Of a stretch of 64,000 nucleotides of DNA, positions 44,042 to 54,779 are shown in pieces. The DNA comes from Rubripirellula obstinata. Its GTDB lineage: Bacteria; Planctomycetota; Planctomycetia; Pirellulales; Pirellulaceae. The notes beneath the pieces were generated by a model that searched no databases, was not told where the DNA came from, and worked only from the letters and a program-made list of their open reading frames with translations. The position numbers and the translations under genes were made by a program. Location: NCBI RefSeq assembly GCF_001642955.1, contig NZ_LWSK01000011.1, positions 27,450-91,449 on the forward strand, read 5' to 3'. Positions within the stretch are counted from its first letter, which is position 1. The number at the start of each line of letters is the position of its first letter.

Positions 44042-46162
44042 TCAGAAATATCGCATCACATCGTTGGCAAACACCACCACCATCAACGCTAACAACGATA
44101 ACAATCCAGCGACAGTCAAGCGAAATTCCAATGCCTCGTTCGCTCGTTTGCCGGCGATCAATTCGTAGGTCAGAAACACCATGTGTCCGCCATCGAGTGC
44201 CGGAATGGGCAGGAAGTTCAGGATCGCCAAGTTCATGCTCAACATCGTCAAGAACATCAACTGACGCGAGATGCCTTTTTCAGCTTCGCCCTTGGCAATG
44301 TCAACGATCGCCAGCGGACCGCCAACGTGACGCAGCTTTACTTGGCCGCGTGGCAGCATGCCCAGGAAACGGATCACTTCTTGGAACCGACGCTTGCCTT
44401 CTTTCAAGCCAAGTGCCAACGCTTCGCCCGGCGATCCGGCTTGGCGGATCGCTTCGCTTGGTGGGAAATTCAAACCCCGTTCAAACGCGGGCAGATCGTC
44501 TTGCATCACCTTCAACGTCGCGGTGACAACTTTGTCGCCACCTCCGGAATCGCCTTCTTTGGAATCTGTCGATCCTCGCATTGCGTGAACTTCAAACTCG
44601 GTTCCCACTGGGAAAGCTTGCAAGTCCCGGATCAGCATGTTCATCGAATACAACTTCGACAACTCGCGACCTTCGCGAAGTTCTTCGGTGCCGCGCGGGT
44701 CCAAGTATTCGGGCGTGTCTTCTTTGGACATCAACAAACGCACCGACTTGATTCGGTCGCCCGCCTGCAAGCCATCTACGCCTAACGAATTGTTGACGCT
44801 GGCGATCACGGCTTCGGGCTTGTACGCCAAGCCGAACACGTTGATCCCGATGTCGTTCATCATTGGATGCGTTGGTGCCAACGGCTGCGGCATTTGGCCT
44901 GGCGTGATTTCGATGTCCAGCGATTCGTCATCACGCATCACGGTGAAGACGGCTGGCGAGGTGGCTCCGGCGAAATCGGTTGCTAGTGAATACGCGTCGA
45001 TGTTTTCGTTGCCATCGACGGCCGTGATCACGTCGCCTGGTTTCATTCCGGCCACGTCGGCGGGGCCGTCGGCGACGAGCGATGAAATGGGACCAATTTT
45101 GTGTCGCAGGCCCAGCGATTTCGCCATTTGCGGCGGCAGCGTCACGTTGTGCGATGAACCGTCGCTACGACGCAGCTTCAATTCAATTGGTTTGGCAGGA
45201 TGCGTGTACATATAATTGTAAAACGCGGTCCCGGGAACAATTTTGTCTTCATCGATCTCGTTCCCGTCAAAGGCAACGATCGTCGCTCCGGCGTCTTCAT
45301 CAGTTAGCACATCGGCGGCCACCGAATCGGGGATCGCAAAATCGGTTTGAGTCAGCGTGACGGAGTTCGGCATCGCGACGCCAATCCTACGAATGTCTTT
45401 GTCAGCCGGATCGGACTGCGGTTTCAGGTTGAAGTCGCGGATACCATCGTCGTATCGGATCGAGATGGGAATCGATTCGCCGCCTTTCATTCCCAACGTC
45501 AGGATCTCGCCCAGCATTTCGCGGAACGGCATTTTGTCGTCTTGGAAATCGCCGATCGAAACGACTTGGCCGCCGGGTTCGATTCCGGCTTGCCAAGCTG
45601 GCCCGCCGGGCGTGACGCCGCCGACGACGGCTGGTTTGTAGGCGACACCAAATCCGAATGCCATCGCGGCAAACATGATGCCGGTGATCACGTTCACGAC
45701 GACGCCGGCACTGATGATGATCATTCGCTGCCAAACCGGTTTGGCGGGAAAGCTTCGCGGATCCAGTTGCGGTTCCTCGTAAGCTTCGCCGGTTTCTTCA
45801 GCCAATTGAATCTTCTTGTTTTCTTCTTCCAGCTTTCGTGGATCGTCGTCTTGGCCAAGCATCTTGACGTAGCCGCCAAGCGGGATGACTCCGATGCCAT
45901 ATTCGGTTTCGCCGTACGTGAACTTGCCCAACGTTCGCGGGAACTTGATCGGACCGATCGAAATCGGCACATCAAAACCCACGTAGAACTTTTCGCATTT
46001 GACGCCGAACGATTTGGCGGCGACGAAGTGTCCCAGTTCGTGGACAAAAATCACCAAGCCAATGCCCAACGCCACCTTGGCCCACAAAAAGATATTGCCG
46101 ATCAGCCCGGATAAAAATCCAGCGTCATCGGTGGCTGCAAGGAGTTGGAAAAGTTCAATCAT
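44042..46162 (-). CDS. rseP: site-2 protease, RseP family, extended periplasmic part
   Basis: The 706-aa intramembrane metalloprotease has HELGH (41-45) in the first helix, PDZ-like segments (GGVTPGGPAWQAGIEPGGQV; ADGPADVAGMKPGDVITAVD; LGVDGLQAGDRIKSV) and the last catalytic helix with FLPIPALDGGH. It cleaves membrane proteins such as anti-sigma factors. It is about 250 residues longer than E. coli RseP; the extra length is between the helices and may hold a third PDZ-like domain. It lies next to dxr, a conserved pairing. Confidence 0.93.
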   Translation of the reverse strand: MIELFQLLAATDDAGFLSGLIGNIFLWAKVALGIGLVIFVHELGHFVAAKSFGVKCEKFYVGFDVPISIGPIKFPRTLGKFTYGETEYGIGVIPLGGYVKMLGQDDDPRKLEEENKKIQLAEETGEAYEEPQLDPRSFPAKPVWQRMIIISAGVVVNVITGIMFAAMAFGFGVAYKPAVVGGVTPGGPAWQAGIEPGGQVVSIGDFQDDKMPFREMLGEILTLGMKGGESIPISIRYDDGIRDFNLKPQSDPADKDIRRIGVAMPNSVTLTQTDFAIPDSVAADVLTDEDAGATIVAFDGNEIDEDKIVPGTAFYNYMYTHPAKPIELKLRRSDGSSHNVTLPPQMAKSLGLRHKIGPISSLVADGPADVAGMKPGDVITAVDGNENIDAYSLATDFAGATSPAVFTVMRDDESLDIEITPGQMPQPLAPTHPMMNDIGINVFGLAYKPEAVIASVNNSLGVDGLQAGDRIKSVRLLMSKEDTPEYLDPRGTEELREGRELSKLYSMNMLIRDLQAFPVGTEFEVHAMRGSTDSKEGDSGGGDKVVTATLKVMQDDLPAFERGLNFPPSEAIRQAGSPGEALALGLKEGKRRFQEVIRFLGMLPRGQVKLRHVGGPLAIVDIAKGEAEKGISRQLMFLTMLSMNLAILNFLPIPALDGGHMVFLTYELIAGKRANEALEFRLTVAGLLSLLALMVVVFANDVMRYF

Positions 46163-46326
46163 GGTAGTTTTGGTAAAAAGTTGGTGTGAATGCTTTCGCC
46201 GGCCAGCAATGACAAGTGACTAATGACAAATAACTATTGAAAAATCATTGATCACAAATCGAGTCCCTGATGAACTGGAAATTTGTCAATCGTTGTTTGT
46301 CATCAGTCAATTGCCATCGATTGATT

Positions 46327-47577
46327 TCATTGGCTAAACCGGCGATCGACTTCGACCCGTGCCCAGCGATCCAGTTCCAGCATGCGGCTGAGCGATGGGT
46401 TTTCTTCGTGAGTGTGGTTTTCGAGCACGTCGCGGCATCCGGCTGCGATGTCAGTAAACCGAATTTTGCCGTCCAGGAACAGACCGACCGCTCGTTCGTT
46501 GGCCGCGTTGAGTACCGCACCGGCGGTCCCGCCTGCTTTGGCAACCTCAAATCCTAGGCTCAATGCCGGAAATCGACCATGATCGGCCGGTTCCAGCGTC
46601 AAGTCGTAGGACTGTTTACGGCACAGCGGCGGCGATTGAGACGGCAAACGGCGGGGGTACGTCAGTGCAAATTGGATCGGCAATCGCATATCGGGCGGAC
46701 TCATCTGAGCGATCACGCTGCCGTCGTCGAATTCGACCATCGAGTGGATGATCGATTGTGGGTGAACAAACACTTCGATCGCGTCGGCTGGCAAATCGAA
46801 TAACCAACGTGCTTCGATGATTTCGAGAGCCTTATTCATCATCGTTGCCGAATCAATGCTGATCTTCCTGCCCATTTCCCAAGTTGGATGGGCCAGGGCG
46901 TCTGCGGGGCTTGCGTCGGCGATTCGATCCGACGACCACTCGCGAAATGGCCCACCCGATGCGGTCAGAATCAGCTTGCGAGGTTTGGGAGCGTGGTTGG
47001 CGGGTGCATCAGAATCGCCAGAGGTTCCGTCGGCCCGCGTGTCGGCCCGCGTGCTGGCCCAATTGCCCAAACATTGGAAGATCGCGGAGTGTTCACTATC
47101 GACTGGCAACAATTCACTGCCGCTTTTGGCCATCATTTGCCGAACCAGCGGGCCTGCGACGACCATGGTTTCCTTGTTCGCCAAACCGACGCGTTTTCCT
47201 GCATCGATCGCCGCCAACGTGCTTTCCAAACCGGCTCGGCCAACGATTGCGGCGACAACGGTATCGACCTCGGGTGACATCGCAACATCGACCAACGCAT
47301 TCGTCCCCACGCCAACGTCGTATTTGCTGGCTAAGGCGTCGGTGCCGTCGAACGATTTGGCCGCTTCGGGCGATGACAGGATCAATCGCTGGGGTGGTGA
47401 GTCCATTTGGGCGGCAATTTTCGTCAACTCGGGCAGATTTTGGTGCCCCGACGCGGCCCACATTCGCCAATTACCGTCCGGATCGGTTTTCGCCAGATGC
47501 TGCAGCACATCGGCGGTCGCAGTTCCAATGCTGCCGGTCGCGCCCAGGACGGCGACATGGTTCCGATTGAGAGTCAA
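46327..47577 (-). CDS. dxr: 1-deoxy-D-xylulose 5-phosphate reductoisomerase
   Basis: The start is TTG 47577 (first residues MTLNRNHVAVLGATGSIG); no in-frame ATG is nearby. The 416-aa product has the NADPH motif GATGSIG, LANKETMVVAG, PVDSEHSAIFQCL, LTASGGPFR and GRKISIDSATMMNKALEIIE. It catalyses the second step of the MEP isoprenoid pathway. A polar insert (RADTRADGTSGDSDAPANHA) follows the SEHSA block and makes it slightly longer than usual. Confidence 0.96.
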   Translation of the reverse strand: MTLNRNHVAVLGATGSIGTATADVLQHLAKTDPDGNWRMWAASGHQNLPELTKIAAQMDSPPQRLILSSPEAAKSFDGTDALASKYDVGVGTNALVDVAMSPEVDTVVAAIVGRAGLESTLAAIDAGKRVGLANKETMVVAGPLVRQMMAKSGSELLPVDSEHSAIFQCLGNWASTRADTRADGTSGDSDAPANHAPKPRKLILTASGGPFREWSSDRIADASPADALAHPTWEMGRKISIDSATMMNKALEIIEARWLFDLPADAIEVFVHPQSIIHSMVEFDDGSVIAQMSPPDMRLPIQFALTYPRRLPSQSPPLCRKQSYDLTLEPADHGRFPALSLGFEVAKAGGTAGAVLNAANERAVGLFLDGKIRFTDIAAGCRDVLENHTHEENPSLSRMLELDRWARVEVDRRFSQ

Positions 47578-48050
47578 AATTTGGCTTCCGCAGTAAAGTG
47601 TTGCAGTAAGAGGTCACAAGAGTTGTCGCGAAGTTGACCGAATCATCGTCGATCGTGGTCAACGCCGCGACCCTACGGCGATTTGGAAGGCAATTTGGAA
47701 GTTGAGGATTAGTGCGACCGCCAGACCCCGAGGTGATTGCAAATTGCAAGATGAACATTGCAAATTGAAAATTACAACAGACCGTCTTTCACCGACAATT
47801 TGCAATTTGCAGTGTCTAACTTGCAATTTGCAATCCTTGCGACCGTCGGTCGGCGTTCATGAAACAAATCGGGCATCACGTCGTCACGACCGTCCTGTTC
47901 CGCAAAATTAGTTCAGGACGCTTGGCGTTTGCCATCGACTTTGCGGTGGTTGCCATACCATTGCCCCACTCTAAAAATACCCAACCAGAATGATGCCAAC
48001 CGAAGCGACGCAACCTTTCGGCAATTCCTTTTCCCCTGACATGATCGCAA
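47578..48050. other. intergenic region with TTGCAATTTGCAA repeats
   Basis: No gene is seen between dxr and ftsH. GATTGCAAATTGCAA at 47735-47749 is the inverse of TTGCAATTTGCAATC at 47821-47835, and further TTGCAAATTG copies lie between them, so the DNA from 47735 to 47835 can fold into alternative hairpins. Confidence 0.75.
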
Positions 48051-50246
48051 ATGGCTGACAAACCGCAACGAAACAACAATGAAACTCGATCCGGTGGCAA
48101 CGTGTGGCTGGTGCTGCTGTTGGTCGTCGGCGGCGTCATGGCGAGTGCGTTTCTGTTCGGCAGCAGCAGTCGGCGAATCCGATATCCCGAATTGATTGCG
48201 TTGTTGGAAAAAACAGCCGAAGCAAAACCGGCCAACCAACAAGACGACCAACAAGACGACCAACAAGACGGCCAAGCCGAACAAGCGGATTCCAACCCCG
48301 GCGAAGCATCCATCCCGACCATCATCGTTCCATCGACCAAAGCATCCGGCGTTGACGTCGCCTACCGAGCCCTGGACGACATCTCGGTTTCGCAAGACGC
48401 GATCGTCGGCACCGTGCTTTATCAGACGATCAAGCTGAATGACAAAGCGGAAAATTCAAACAGTAATAATGAAAGTGTCCAACCCAACAGCGACGCTGGT
48501 TCTGCGACCGAAAACGCGAACGTCGTAAGGTCCGAATGGAAACTAGCCGACTTTGAATCCGTTCGTGATCCGGCAAACGAATCCGAGCATCAGCGGTTGG
48601 TCGAAGTCCTCAACGCGTCCGGCGTCACCTGGGACAACTCTCGTCCGAGCCGCTTGATGGAACATTGGCCCGAACTGCTGATGATCGCGATCCTGATCAT
48701 GTTGGGCATCTTCATGCTGCGTCGGATCGGCGGCATGGGATCGCCGATGCAGTTTTCTCGCAGCCGAGGCAAACTGCAGAGCCAAGACGACCTGGCGATC
48801 ACGTTTGATGAAGCCGCCGGGATCGACGAAGCCGTCGAAGAAGTCCACGAGATCGTTGACTTCCTAAAGAACAGCGAAAAGTATCAATCACTTGGCGGAC
48901 GCATTCCCAAGGGAGTGCTATTGGTTGGACCGCCCGGAACTGGCAAGACCTTGTTGGCTCGCGCGATTGCGGGTGAAGCCGGCGTGCCGTTTTTCAGTTT
49001 GTCCGGCAGCGACTTTGTCGAAATGTATGTCGGCGTCGGGGCTGCACGGGTGCGAGATATGTTCCAGCAAGCCGTCAGCCGCGCGCCCTGCATTATCTTC
49101 ATTGACGAACTGGACGCGCTTGGCAAATCTCGCAGCGGATCTACGATGGGCGGGCATGACGAACGCGAACAAACGCTCAACGCATTGCTGGTCGAAATGG
49201 ACGGCTTCGATTCCAACAGCGGCGTGATCGTGATCGCCGCCACCAACCGTCCTGAAACGCTGGACCCCGCATTGATGCGTCCCGGCCGTTTTGACCGGCA
49301 CGTATTGGTCGATCGTCCCGACATTTCTGGCCGCGAAGAAATCCTGAAGGTCCATGTCAAGAACGTCAAGCTGGACGAAAACGTCAACCTAAAAGAGATC
49401 GCGTCGATCACGCCCGGTTTCGTCGGTGCCGACCTGGCAAACCTGATTAACGAAGCCGCATTGCTTGCCGCTCGTGGCGAAAAGAAGGCCGTCGGCAATG
49501 ACGAATTCAACGAAGCGGTCGAACGCGTGACCGCGGGTTTGGAAAAGAAAAGTCGAGTGATGAATCCGGACGAGAAAATCCGCGTCGCCTATCACGAAGC
49601 CGGCCATGCACTGGTCGCTGCGGCGCTTCCCAACACCGACCCGGTTCACAAGGTCAGCATCATTCCGCGTGGATTGGCCGCGCTGGGTTACACGATGCAG
49701 CGTCCCGCCGAAGAACGCTTTTTGATGACCAAGAGCGAACTGGAAAGCAACATGAAAGTCTTGCTGGCCGGAACGTTGACCGAAGAAATGACGTTCCAGG
49801 ACATCAGCACCGGTGCGCAGAACGACTTGGAACGCTGCACTGAAATCGCACGCAGCATGGTGATGGATTACGGCATGAGCCGGTTGGGGCGAATCAATTT
49901 CCGTCGCAGTAATCGTTCGGCGTTTTTGGCCAGCGGCGGTGGGGAAGCGTACCAACCGATGCACAGTGAGGAGATGGCGAAGATGATCGACAAAGAGGTC
50001 GGTCGAATCGTCGAAGACGCGCTGATGCAGACTCGCGAGATTCTGGAACAACGCCGCGGTGTTTTGGAAGCCGTCACGCAGCGGTTGCTGGAAGTCGAAT
50101 CGATCGACAATGATGAATTGATGAGCCTGATCGACGAACATTCCACCGGCCCATGGTTGGTCCCCGGAACGGTCAACGAAAAGCCAAAAGCAAAATTGGT
50201 TCCTGAAGGTGAGGAATCAAATTTGCAAGCGGCAAAGGGAAAGTGA
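48051..50246 (+). CDS. ftsH: ATP-dependent zinc metalloprotease FtsH
   Basis: The 731-aa product has two N-terminal membrane helices ([39 protein letters not shown]), Walker A GPPGTGKT at about 293, Walker [11 protein letters not shown], the second region of homology ([20 protein letters not shown]) and zinc site HEAGH at about 514. It degrades membrane and regulatory proteins. The periplasmic loop between the helices is long and holds a Gln/Asp run ([13 protein letters not shown]) from 12-bp tandem repeats near 48236-48275. Confidence 0.97.
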   Translation: MADKPQRNNNETRSGGNVWLVLLLVVGGVMASAFLFGSSSRRIRYPELIALLEKTAEAKPANQQDDQQDDQQDGQAEQADSNPGEASIPTIIVPSTKASGVDVAYRALDDISVSQDAIVGTVLYQTIKLNDKAENSNSNNESVQPNSDAGSATENANVVRSEWKLADFESVRDPANESEHQRLVEVLNASGVTWDNSRPSRLMEHWPELLMIAILIMLGIFMLRRIGGMGSPMQFSRSRGKLQSQDDLAITFDEAAGIDEAVEEVHEIVDFLKNSEKYQSLGGRIPKGVLLVGPPGTGKTLLARAIAGEAGVPFFSLSGSDFVEMYVGVGAARVRDMFQQAVSRAPCIIFIDELDALGKSRSGSTMGGHDEREQTLNALLVEMDGFDSNSGVIVIAATNRPETLDPALMRPGRFDRHVLVDRPDISGREEILKVHVKNVKLDENVNLKEIASITPGFVGADLANLINEAALLAARGEKKAVGNDEFNEAVERVTAGLEKKSRVMNPDEKIRVAYHEAGHALVAAALPNTDPVHKVSIIPRGLAALGYTMQRPAEERFLMTKSELESNMKVLLAGTLTEEMTFQDISTGAQNDLERCTEIARSMVMDYGMSRLGRINFRRSNRSAFLASGGGEAYQPMHSEEMAKMIDKEVGRIVEDALMQTREILEQRRGVLEAVTQRLLEVESIDNDELMSLIDEHSTGPWLVPGTVNEKPKAKLVPEGEESNLQAAKGK

Positions 50247-50279
50247 GACGCTGCGTGAGGGTTTGAAGTTAGTCGGCAA

Positions 50280-50347
50280 ATAGTCGCCTTTTGCTCCGCA
50301 AAAGTTGCGATAACCGACGCTTCTTTCGCGGAGCGAAAGGCGACTAT
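50280..50347. repeat. inverted repeat after ftsH
   Basis: ATAGTCGCCTTTTGCTCCGC plus AAAAG at 50280-50304 faces a near-inverse at 50323-50347. A related GAGCGAAAGGCGAC piece is at 53910-53923 after the cytochrome gene. It lies 34 bp behind the ftsH stop and may end its transcript. Confidence 0.75.
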
Positions 50348-50478
50348 CAAAAAATCACAGCCCCGGAGAGGCTAGCTGCGACTCGCAAATCGATCAACCT
50401 GAACCCAATCACGCTGGCTTGCGTAACGCTGTTGTCGCGTTCTGTCCCTGTCCCCTTTTTCCGAATCCCGTTTCAAAC

Positions 50479-51735
50479 ATGCGTTTTCTGATTTGTGTTG
50501 CTCTGGCCGCGTTCTTGGGTGCAGCGGGTGCCTGGGCTTTGAACCACAATCGATTTGGTTATCGCGAAGCCAAGTTTGGACCCTTTGATCTGGCGGGCGA
50601 AGTCAACATTGACAATGTGACTGAGCATGTCACGTTCAAATCCGAAGGTCCGGGCCTGTACGGAAGTGTTCAACTGATTGGTGAATCGCGATTCGATTTT
50701 GGCGTGATGGCTCCTGGAGCCGAGGGTGAGCATCTGTTCAAAGTCAAAAATGTTGGCCAGAAAGAACTGAACCTGCGGATCGGAGCTTCGACCTGCAAAT
50801 GCACCGTCGGCGACCTGGACAAATCGTCGCTGCAGCCCGGTGAAGAAACCGATGTCAAACTGTCGTGGACCGTCAAGCAAGGCGTTCGAGAGTTCTCGCA
50901 ATCGGCGCAATTGATCACGACCGATCCCAAGAGTCCCGCGGTCACGCTTGAAATTATTGGGAAAGTCGTTGGCGATTTTGAGTATGTTCCCGACGTCTGG
51001 ACTTTCAACGAAGTTGCGACGGGCGAGTATTTCGAGATCATCGGCGAGGTGTACAACTACACCGACAAGCGGATCGAGCCGGGCGAGCTTAGTTTCAGCA
51101 ACGATAAACTCACCGAACTGGCCGAGTTTGATATTCAGCGGATTCCTGAATCGGAATTTAAGGAAGTGCGCGAGACGGCGATTGAGGGTTTTCGTGTGAC
51201 CACAAAAGTTGCCCCTGGATTACGGCAAGGAGCGATCTCGCAAAATCTGCTGCTTCCGTTCACTTGGATTGGTGAAGAAGAAGGCAGTTCCGATGACGCA
51301 GCCGAGTCATCAGATCAACCCACCTTGGCGATCCCCACGCGTGGGCGTGTCGTCGGATCGATCAGCATGATTGAAAGCAGCAAGTTAAAAGGTAGTCCTG
51401 GTGGCGGTTACCAATATGACTTTGGGAAAATTTCGCGAGATGATTCGCTGACGGCAAAAACCTTTGTTGTGCTAAAGGGAAAAGAACGCGACAATACGAC
51501 CTTGCGGGTTGGGAAAACTGCGCCCGAAGGAGTCGTCCAGGCAACGCTTGGGGAACCCAAAAGTCGGGGGTCGATGGTACTGTACCCCCTGACCTTGGAG
51601 CTGATTCCGGGCAAAGATCCCATTGAACGGCTCGGTAAAAACAAGGATGACTACGGAAAGGTATGGATTGAGTCCGATAACCCTTTAGTATCGAAAATGG
51701 GGATTGTGCTGACTTTCGCCATCCAGCCACGCTAG
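50479..51735 (+). CDS. DUF1573-domain periplasmic protein
   Basis: ATG 50479 is preferred because it opens a signal peptide (MRFLICVALAAFLGAAGAWA); an upstream start at 50419 would bury it. The 418-aa product has a DUF1573 domain (RFDFGVMAPGAEGEHLFKVK, NVGQKELNLRIGASTCKCTV, LQPGEETDVKLSWTVK), an Ig-like fold found in planctomycetes and Bacteroidetes, followed by a second Ig-like half. CKC may be functional. Function is unknown; it lies upstream of the cytochrome lipoprotein on the same strand. Confidence 0.8.
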   Translation: MRFLICVALAAFLGAAGAWALNHNRFGYREAKFGPFDLAGEVNIDNVTEHVTFKSEGPGLYGSVQLIGESRFDFGVMAPGAEGEHLFKVKNVGQKELNLRIGASTCKCTVGDLDKSSLQPGEETDVKLSWTVKQGVREFSQSAQLITTDPKSPAVTLEIIGKVVGDFEYVPDVWTFNEVATGEYFEIIGEVYNYTDKRIEPGELSFSNDKLTELAEFDIQRIPESEFKEVRETAIEGFRVTTKVAPGLRQGAISQNLLLPFTWIGEEEGSSDDAAESSDQPTLAIPTRGRVVGSISMIESSKLKGSPGGGYQYDFGKISRDDSLTAKTFVVLKGKERDNTTLRVGKTAPEGVVQATLGEPKSRGSMVLYPLTLELIPGKDPIERLGKNKDDYGKVWIESDNPLVSKMGIVLTFAIQPR

Positions 51736-51840
51736 AAATCTCGACGAGGTGTTGGGACGAGGTGTTGAAACGGATGGCGGCCGGTTGGTTTTTCTGATGC
51801 GGTGTCGTCCAAACAAGAAAATGCTAGCGGTAATTTTTTG

Positions 51841-53835
51841 ATGAGTCTTGAAAGCCTGCCAACACACCAAACCACTGCCTCCATCGTGAAACGACATCTC
51901 GCATTGGCGGCGGTTTCTGCAATCACGACGCTCGCATGGGTGGCGATCGCTGCGGCAGTGTTCGCGCTAACTAGTTGCTTGGTGGGCTGCGTCCCCGCCG
52001 ATTCGCTGCCCGTGTCCGAACCTGGCGACGAACAGTTTTCAGTAAAAATGCCGGGCGTCGCGTCTGGTAATTCGGTGATCGCTGAAGGGGAAATGTCGAG
52101 TGAAATTGCTGCTCCGCAATTGGCGAAATCGACAAAGACCGATGCCAGCACGGTCGCTGTCCGATTGAACTTGGTTTCCCAACCGGCCGACACCGAAACC
52201 AGCATTGAAAACAGCATTGAAACCGCGACTGAAACCGCCAGCGATGTTGAGGTCATTCCTACGCCAAAGGGCAAACCCGAATCCGACGCGGCGATCCGCG
52301 AAGCCAAACTGGCTCGGGCACTGGAAATGGAACGGAAGGCGTCTGAACCGAAACCGCCTTCGATTAAGGCACCGTCAATCAAAGCGGATTTGTTGGCGGG
52401 CGCTGAACCTGAAACCTACAAAACTTGGGACATGCCGACCCTGACGCTGGTCTTCACTGGCAACCAACACGGTTACATCGAACCCTGTGGATGCACCGGG
52501 CTGGAACGACAAAAGGGCGGTGTCGCACGCCGGTTTTCGTTCCTGGAAACACTCAAACAAAAAGGCTGGACGCTGGTCCCGATGGATGTCGGAAACCAAG
52601 TTCGCCGATTCGGACAACAGGCGACGATTAAGCTGCAACAAAGCGCTCGTGCTCTGACCGAAATGAATTACCAAGCGGTCGGCTTTGGTCCCGAAGACAT
52701 TCGCTTGGGCGTTGGTGATTTGTTGGCGGTCGCGGCCAGCGATTCGCCCGAGGATGCGTTGTACGTTTCCGCCAACGTGGTGCTGTTCGATCCCGAGATG
52801 CTGCCGCAAACAAAGGTGGTGGAAAAGAATGGTATCAAAGTTGGCGTGACCAGCATTCTGGATCCCGAAAAGTTGACCGTCGATCCTGGTGCGGAAGTCA
52901 TCATCAGCGACATGGTGCCGTCGGCTCAGGCCGCGATCAAAGCGTTGTCCGCGAAGTCGCCGGATTTCAAAGTGCTGATGTTTTACGGCAAGGAAGAGTC
53001 CGCCGAAAAACTGGTTCGCGAAGTTCCTGGCTTTGACCTGGTCGTTGTCGCTGGAGGCTACGGGGAACCGACCTACCAACCCGCCGCGATCAACGACAGC
53101 GAAACCAAGATGATTCTTACGGGTGCCAAAGGCATGTACGCCGGTCTGATCGGGCTGTACGCGAAACCTGCTGCTGAGCCCGACGCGAACGCTTCGGCAG
53201 CAAAGCCGACCATGAAATATGCTCGGGTCGCTCTAACGCACGAATTCGCCGACGCACCCGAAATGCGTGGGCTGATGAAGGATTACCAAGATCAATTGGA
53301 AAGCATCGGCCTGGATGGTTTAGGCCTGATGCCGCCGATTCCTCATTCGTCCGGCAACAAGTTCGTCGGCACCGCGACCTGCGGCAAGTGCCACACCGAA
53401 GCACTGGAAGTTTGGGAAGGCACGTCGCATGCCTATGCGACCGACAGCATCGTTGAACCGCCTGAAGAACGCGGCGATGTCCCACGACACTTCGATCCCG
53501 AGTGCATTAGCTGCCACGTGACCGGCTGGAATCCGCAAGAGTATTACCCGTACGAAAGCGGCTACACATCGTTGGAAGAATCCACCCACTTGCTGGGCAA
53601 CGGTTGCGAAAATTGCCACGGCCCAGGCGCCGAGCATTCGGCCGCCGAAGCCGAAGGGTCCGACGCGTCCAGCGACCTGCGTGATCAATTGCGAGCAGCA
53701 ATGCGATTGCCGATGGACAAGGCTCGCGAGAAGTGCATGGAATGCCACGACCTGGACAATAGCATCGACTTCCACGAACCCGACGCCTTCGAAGATGTCT
53801 ACTGGCCGCAAGTCGAACACTACGGTTTGGAGTGA
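51841..53835 (+). CDS. metallophosphatase-like and tetrahaem cytochrome c554 fusion lipoprotein
   Basis: ATG 51841 is chosen; a GTG at 51802 would add 13 residues. The 664-aa product has a membrane-type signal with lipobox (CLVGC), a spacer of about 150 residues, then a 5'-nucleotidase-like segment (LTLVFTGNQHGYIEPCGCTG, LVPMDVGNQVR, NYQAVGFGPEDIRLG). The C-terminal domain has four haem motifs: CGKCH, CISCH, CENCH and CMECH (about residues 513, 554, 588 and 632), as in cytochrome c554. The usual metallophosphatase metal ligands look altered (GNQHG for GD/NxH), so it may not hydrolyse. It probably carries electrons at the outer face of the membrane. Confidence 0.85.
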   Translation: MSLESLPTHQTTASIVKRHLALAAVSAITTLAWVAIAAAVFALTSCLVGCVPADSLPVSEPGDEQFSVKMPGVASGNSVIAEGEMSSEIAAPQLAKSTKTDASTVAVRLNLVSQPADTETSIENSIETATETASDVEVIPTPKGKPESDAAIREAKLARALEMERKASEPKPPSIKAPSIKADLLAGAEPETYKTWDMPTLTLVFTGNQHGYIEPCGCTGLERQKGGVARRFSFLETLKQKGWTLVPMDVGNQVRRFGQQATIKLQQSARALTEMNYQAVGFGPEDIRLGVGDLLAVAASDSPEDALYVSANVVLFDPEMLPQTKVVEKNGIKVGVTSILDPEKLTVDPGAEVIISDMVPSAQAAIKALSAKSPDFKVLMFYGKEESAEKLVREVPGFDLVVVAGGYGEPTYQPAAINDSETKMILTGAKGMYAGLIGLYAKPAAEPDANASAAKPTMKYARVALTHEFADAPEMRGLMKDYQDQLESIGLDGLGLMPPIPHSSGNKFVGTATCGKCHTEALEVWEGTSHAYATDSIVEPPEERGDVPRHFDPECISCHVTGWNPQEYYPYESGYTSLEESTHLLGNGCENCHGPGAEHSAAEAEGSDASSDLRDQLRAAMRLPMDKAREKCMECHDLDNSIDFHEPDAFEDVYWPQVEHYGLE

Positions 53836-53941
53836 TGTAGCGCGGGGCCGGTTACTACGGGAAACTGGGAAGTTAATTCGGGACAGTTCCTAGCTCATGC
53901 GACTTCCCGAGCGAAAGGCGACCATGAAAAGTCGCATGATC

Positions 53942-54574
53942 CTAGACGTAGGTGTCAAGATTGAGCGCAGCCTCGACGGCTTCTTCGTATTCCTGGTCGG
54001 TCATTTCCAGGATCTCGCGCATGTTGGCGAGTAGCTTTAATTTCGAGTCGCTCATTTCTGGGTCAGCGGTCGCGGCCAGGAACATCGCTTGCAAGGCAGC
54101 AGCAGCTTGCGAGCGGTCCCAATGTCGCGAAACGGTTAGGACGTAATTGGACGCTTCGATTTGATTTTGTTGAGCGATCGAACAGAGTCTTCCGATCTCA
54201 TCACGGTCAACGTCTCGCTGTAGCAACCGCGCCGAAAGCCGTTGCAGCGAGCCGATTTCCGCTTCGCTAATCGTGCCATCGACCAACGTCACCAAAACGG
54301 CGGCCCGAATCGCTTCCTCGGCAAATTGGCTAGCCTTGGAAGCTTCGTGTGATTCGCGATCCATTTCCAGCACCGATACATCCCAAGTTGCACGGCACTC
54401 GTCGCATTGGACGAAGAGTTCCGGCGCGGCAACGGGAACCGTCGGAATAAAGTACAGCGTCAAAAATGGACGTCGAGCACGCAGGCGATAAGTCTGGTCG
54501 ACAGCGCATGACGGGCAATAAAAATTGCCGCGATCGCGAGTCGTCGAAATGTTCATGGTTCCAATCAGGATCAT
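53942..54574 (-). CDS. zinc-ribbon and TerB-like domain protein
   Basis: The 210-aa product has a zinc ribbon (CPSC ... CDEC, about 20-59) and a C-terminal TerB-like helical domain (AAVLVTLVDGTISEAEIGSL; MFLAATADPEMSDSKLKLLA; ILEMTDQEYEEAVEAALN). The two acidic DGTISEAE and DPEMSDSK loops are the TerB metal-binding positions. Role unknown, perhaps in stress signalling. A second start, MNISTTRDRG, lies six codons inside. Confidence 0.75.
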   Translation of the reverse strand: MILIGTMNISTTRDRGNFYCPSCAVDQTYRLRARRPFLTLYFIPTVPVAAPELFVQCDECRATWDVSVLEMDRESHEASKASQFAEEAIRAAVLVTLVDGTISEAEIGSLQRLSARLLQRDVDRDEIGRLCSIAQQNQIEASNYVLTVSRHWDRSQAAAALQAMFLAATADPEMSDSKLKLLANMREILEMTDQEYEEAVEAALNLDTYV

Positions 54575-54779
54575 GATTAGCTTATTCCAGGCTCAGTGTT
54601 TTGTTCATCGAATCGTTTGGTGTACGAAAGTCACGCTGGATCACTTTACCCGCAAATCAAGCAGAGTTCATCTTTTTCTCGAAGCAGGTTTGAAGGAGAA
54701 GTTTCACTCATCGCCCAGGTTCGATTCTGACGATAACAACGGATAGGCCTCGCCCTACCCGTTTTGTGAAACTCGTCGT

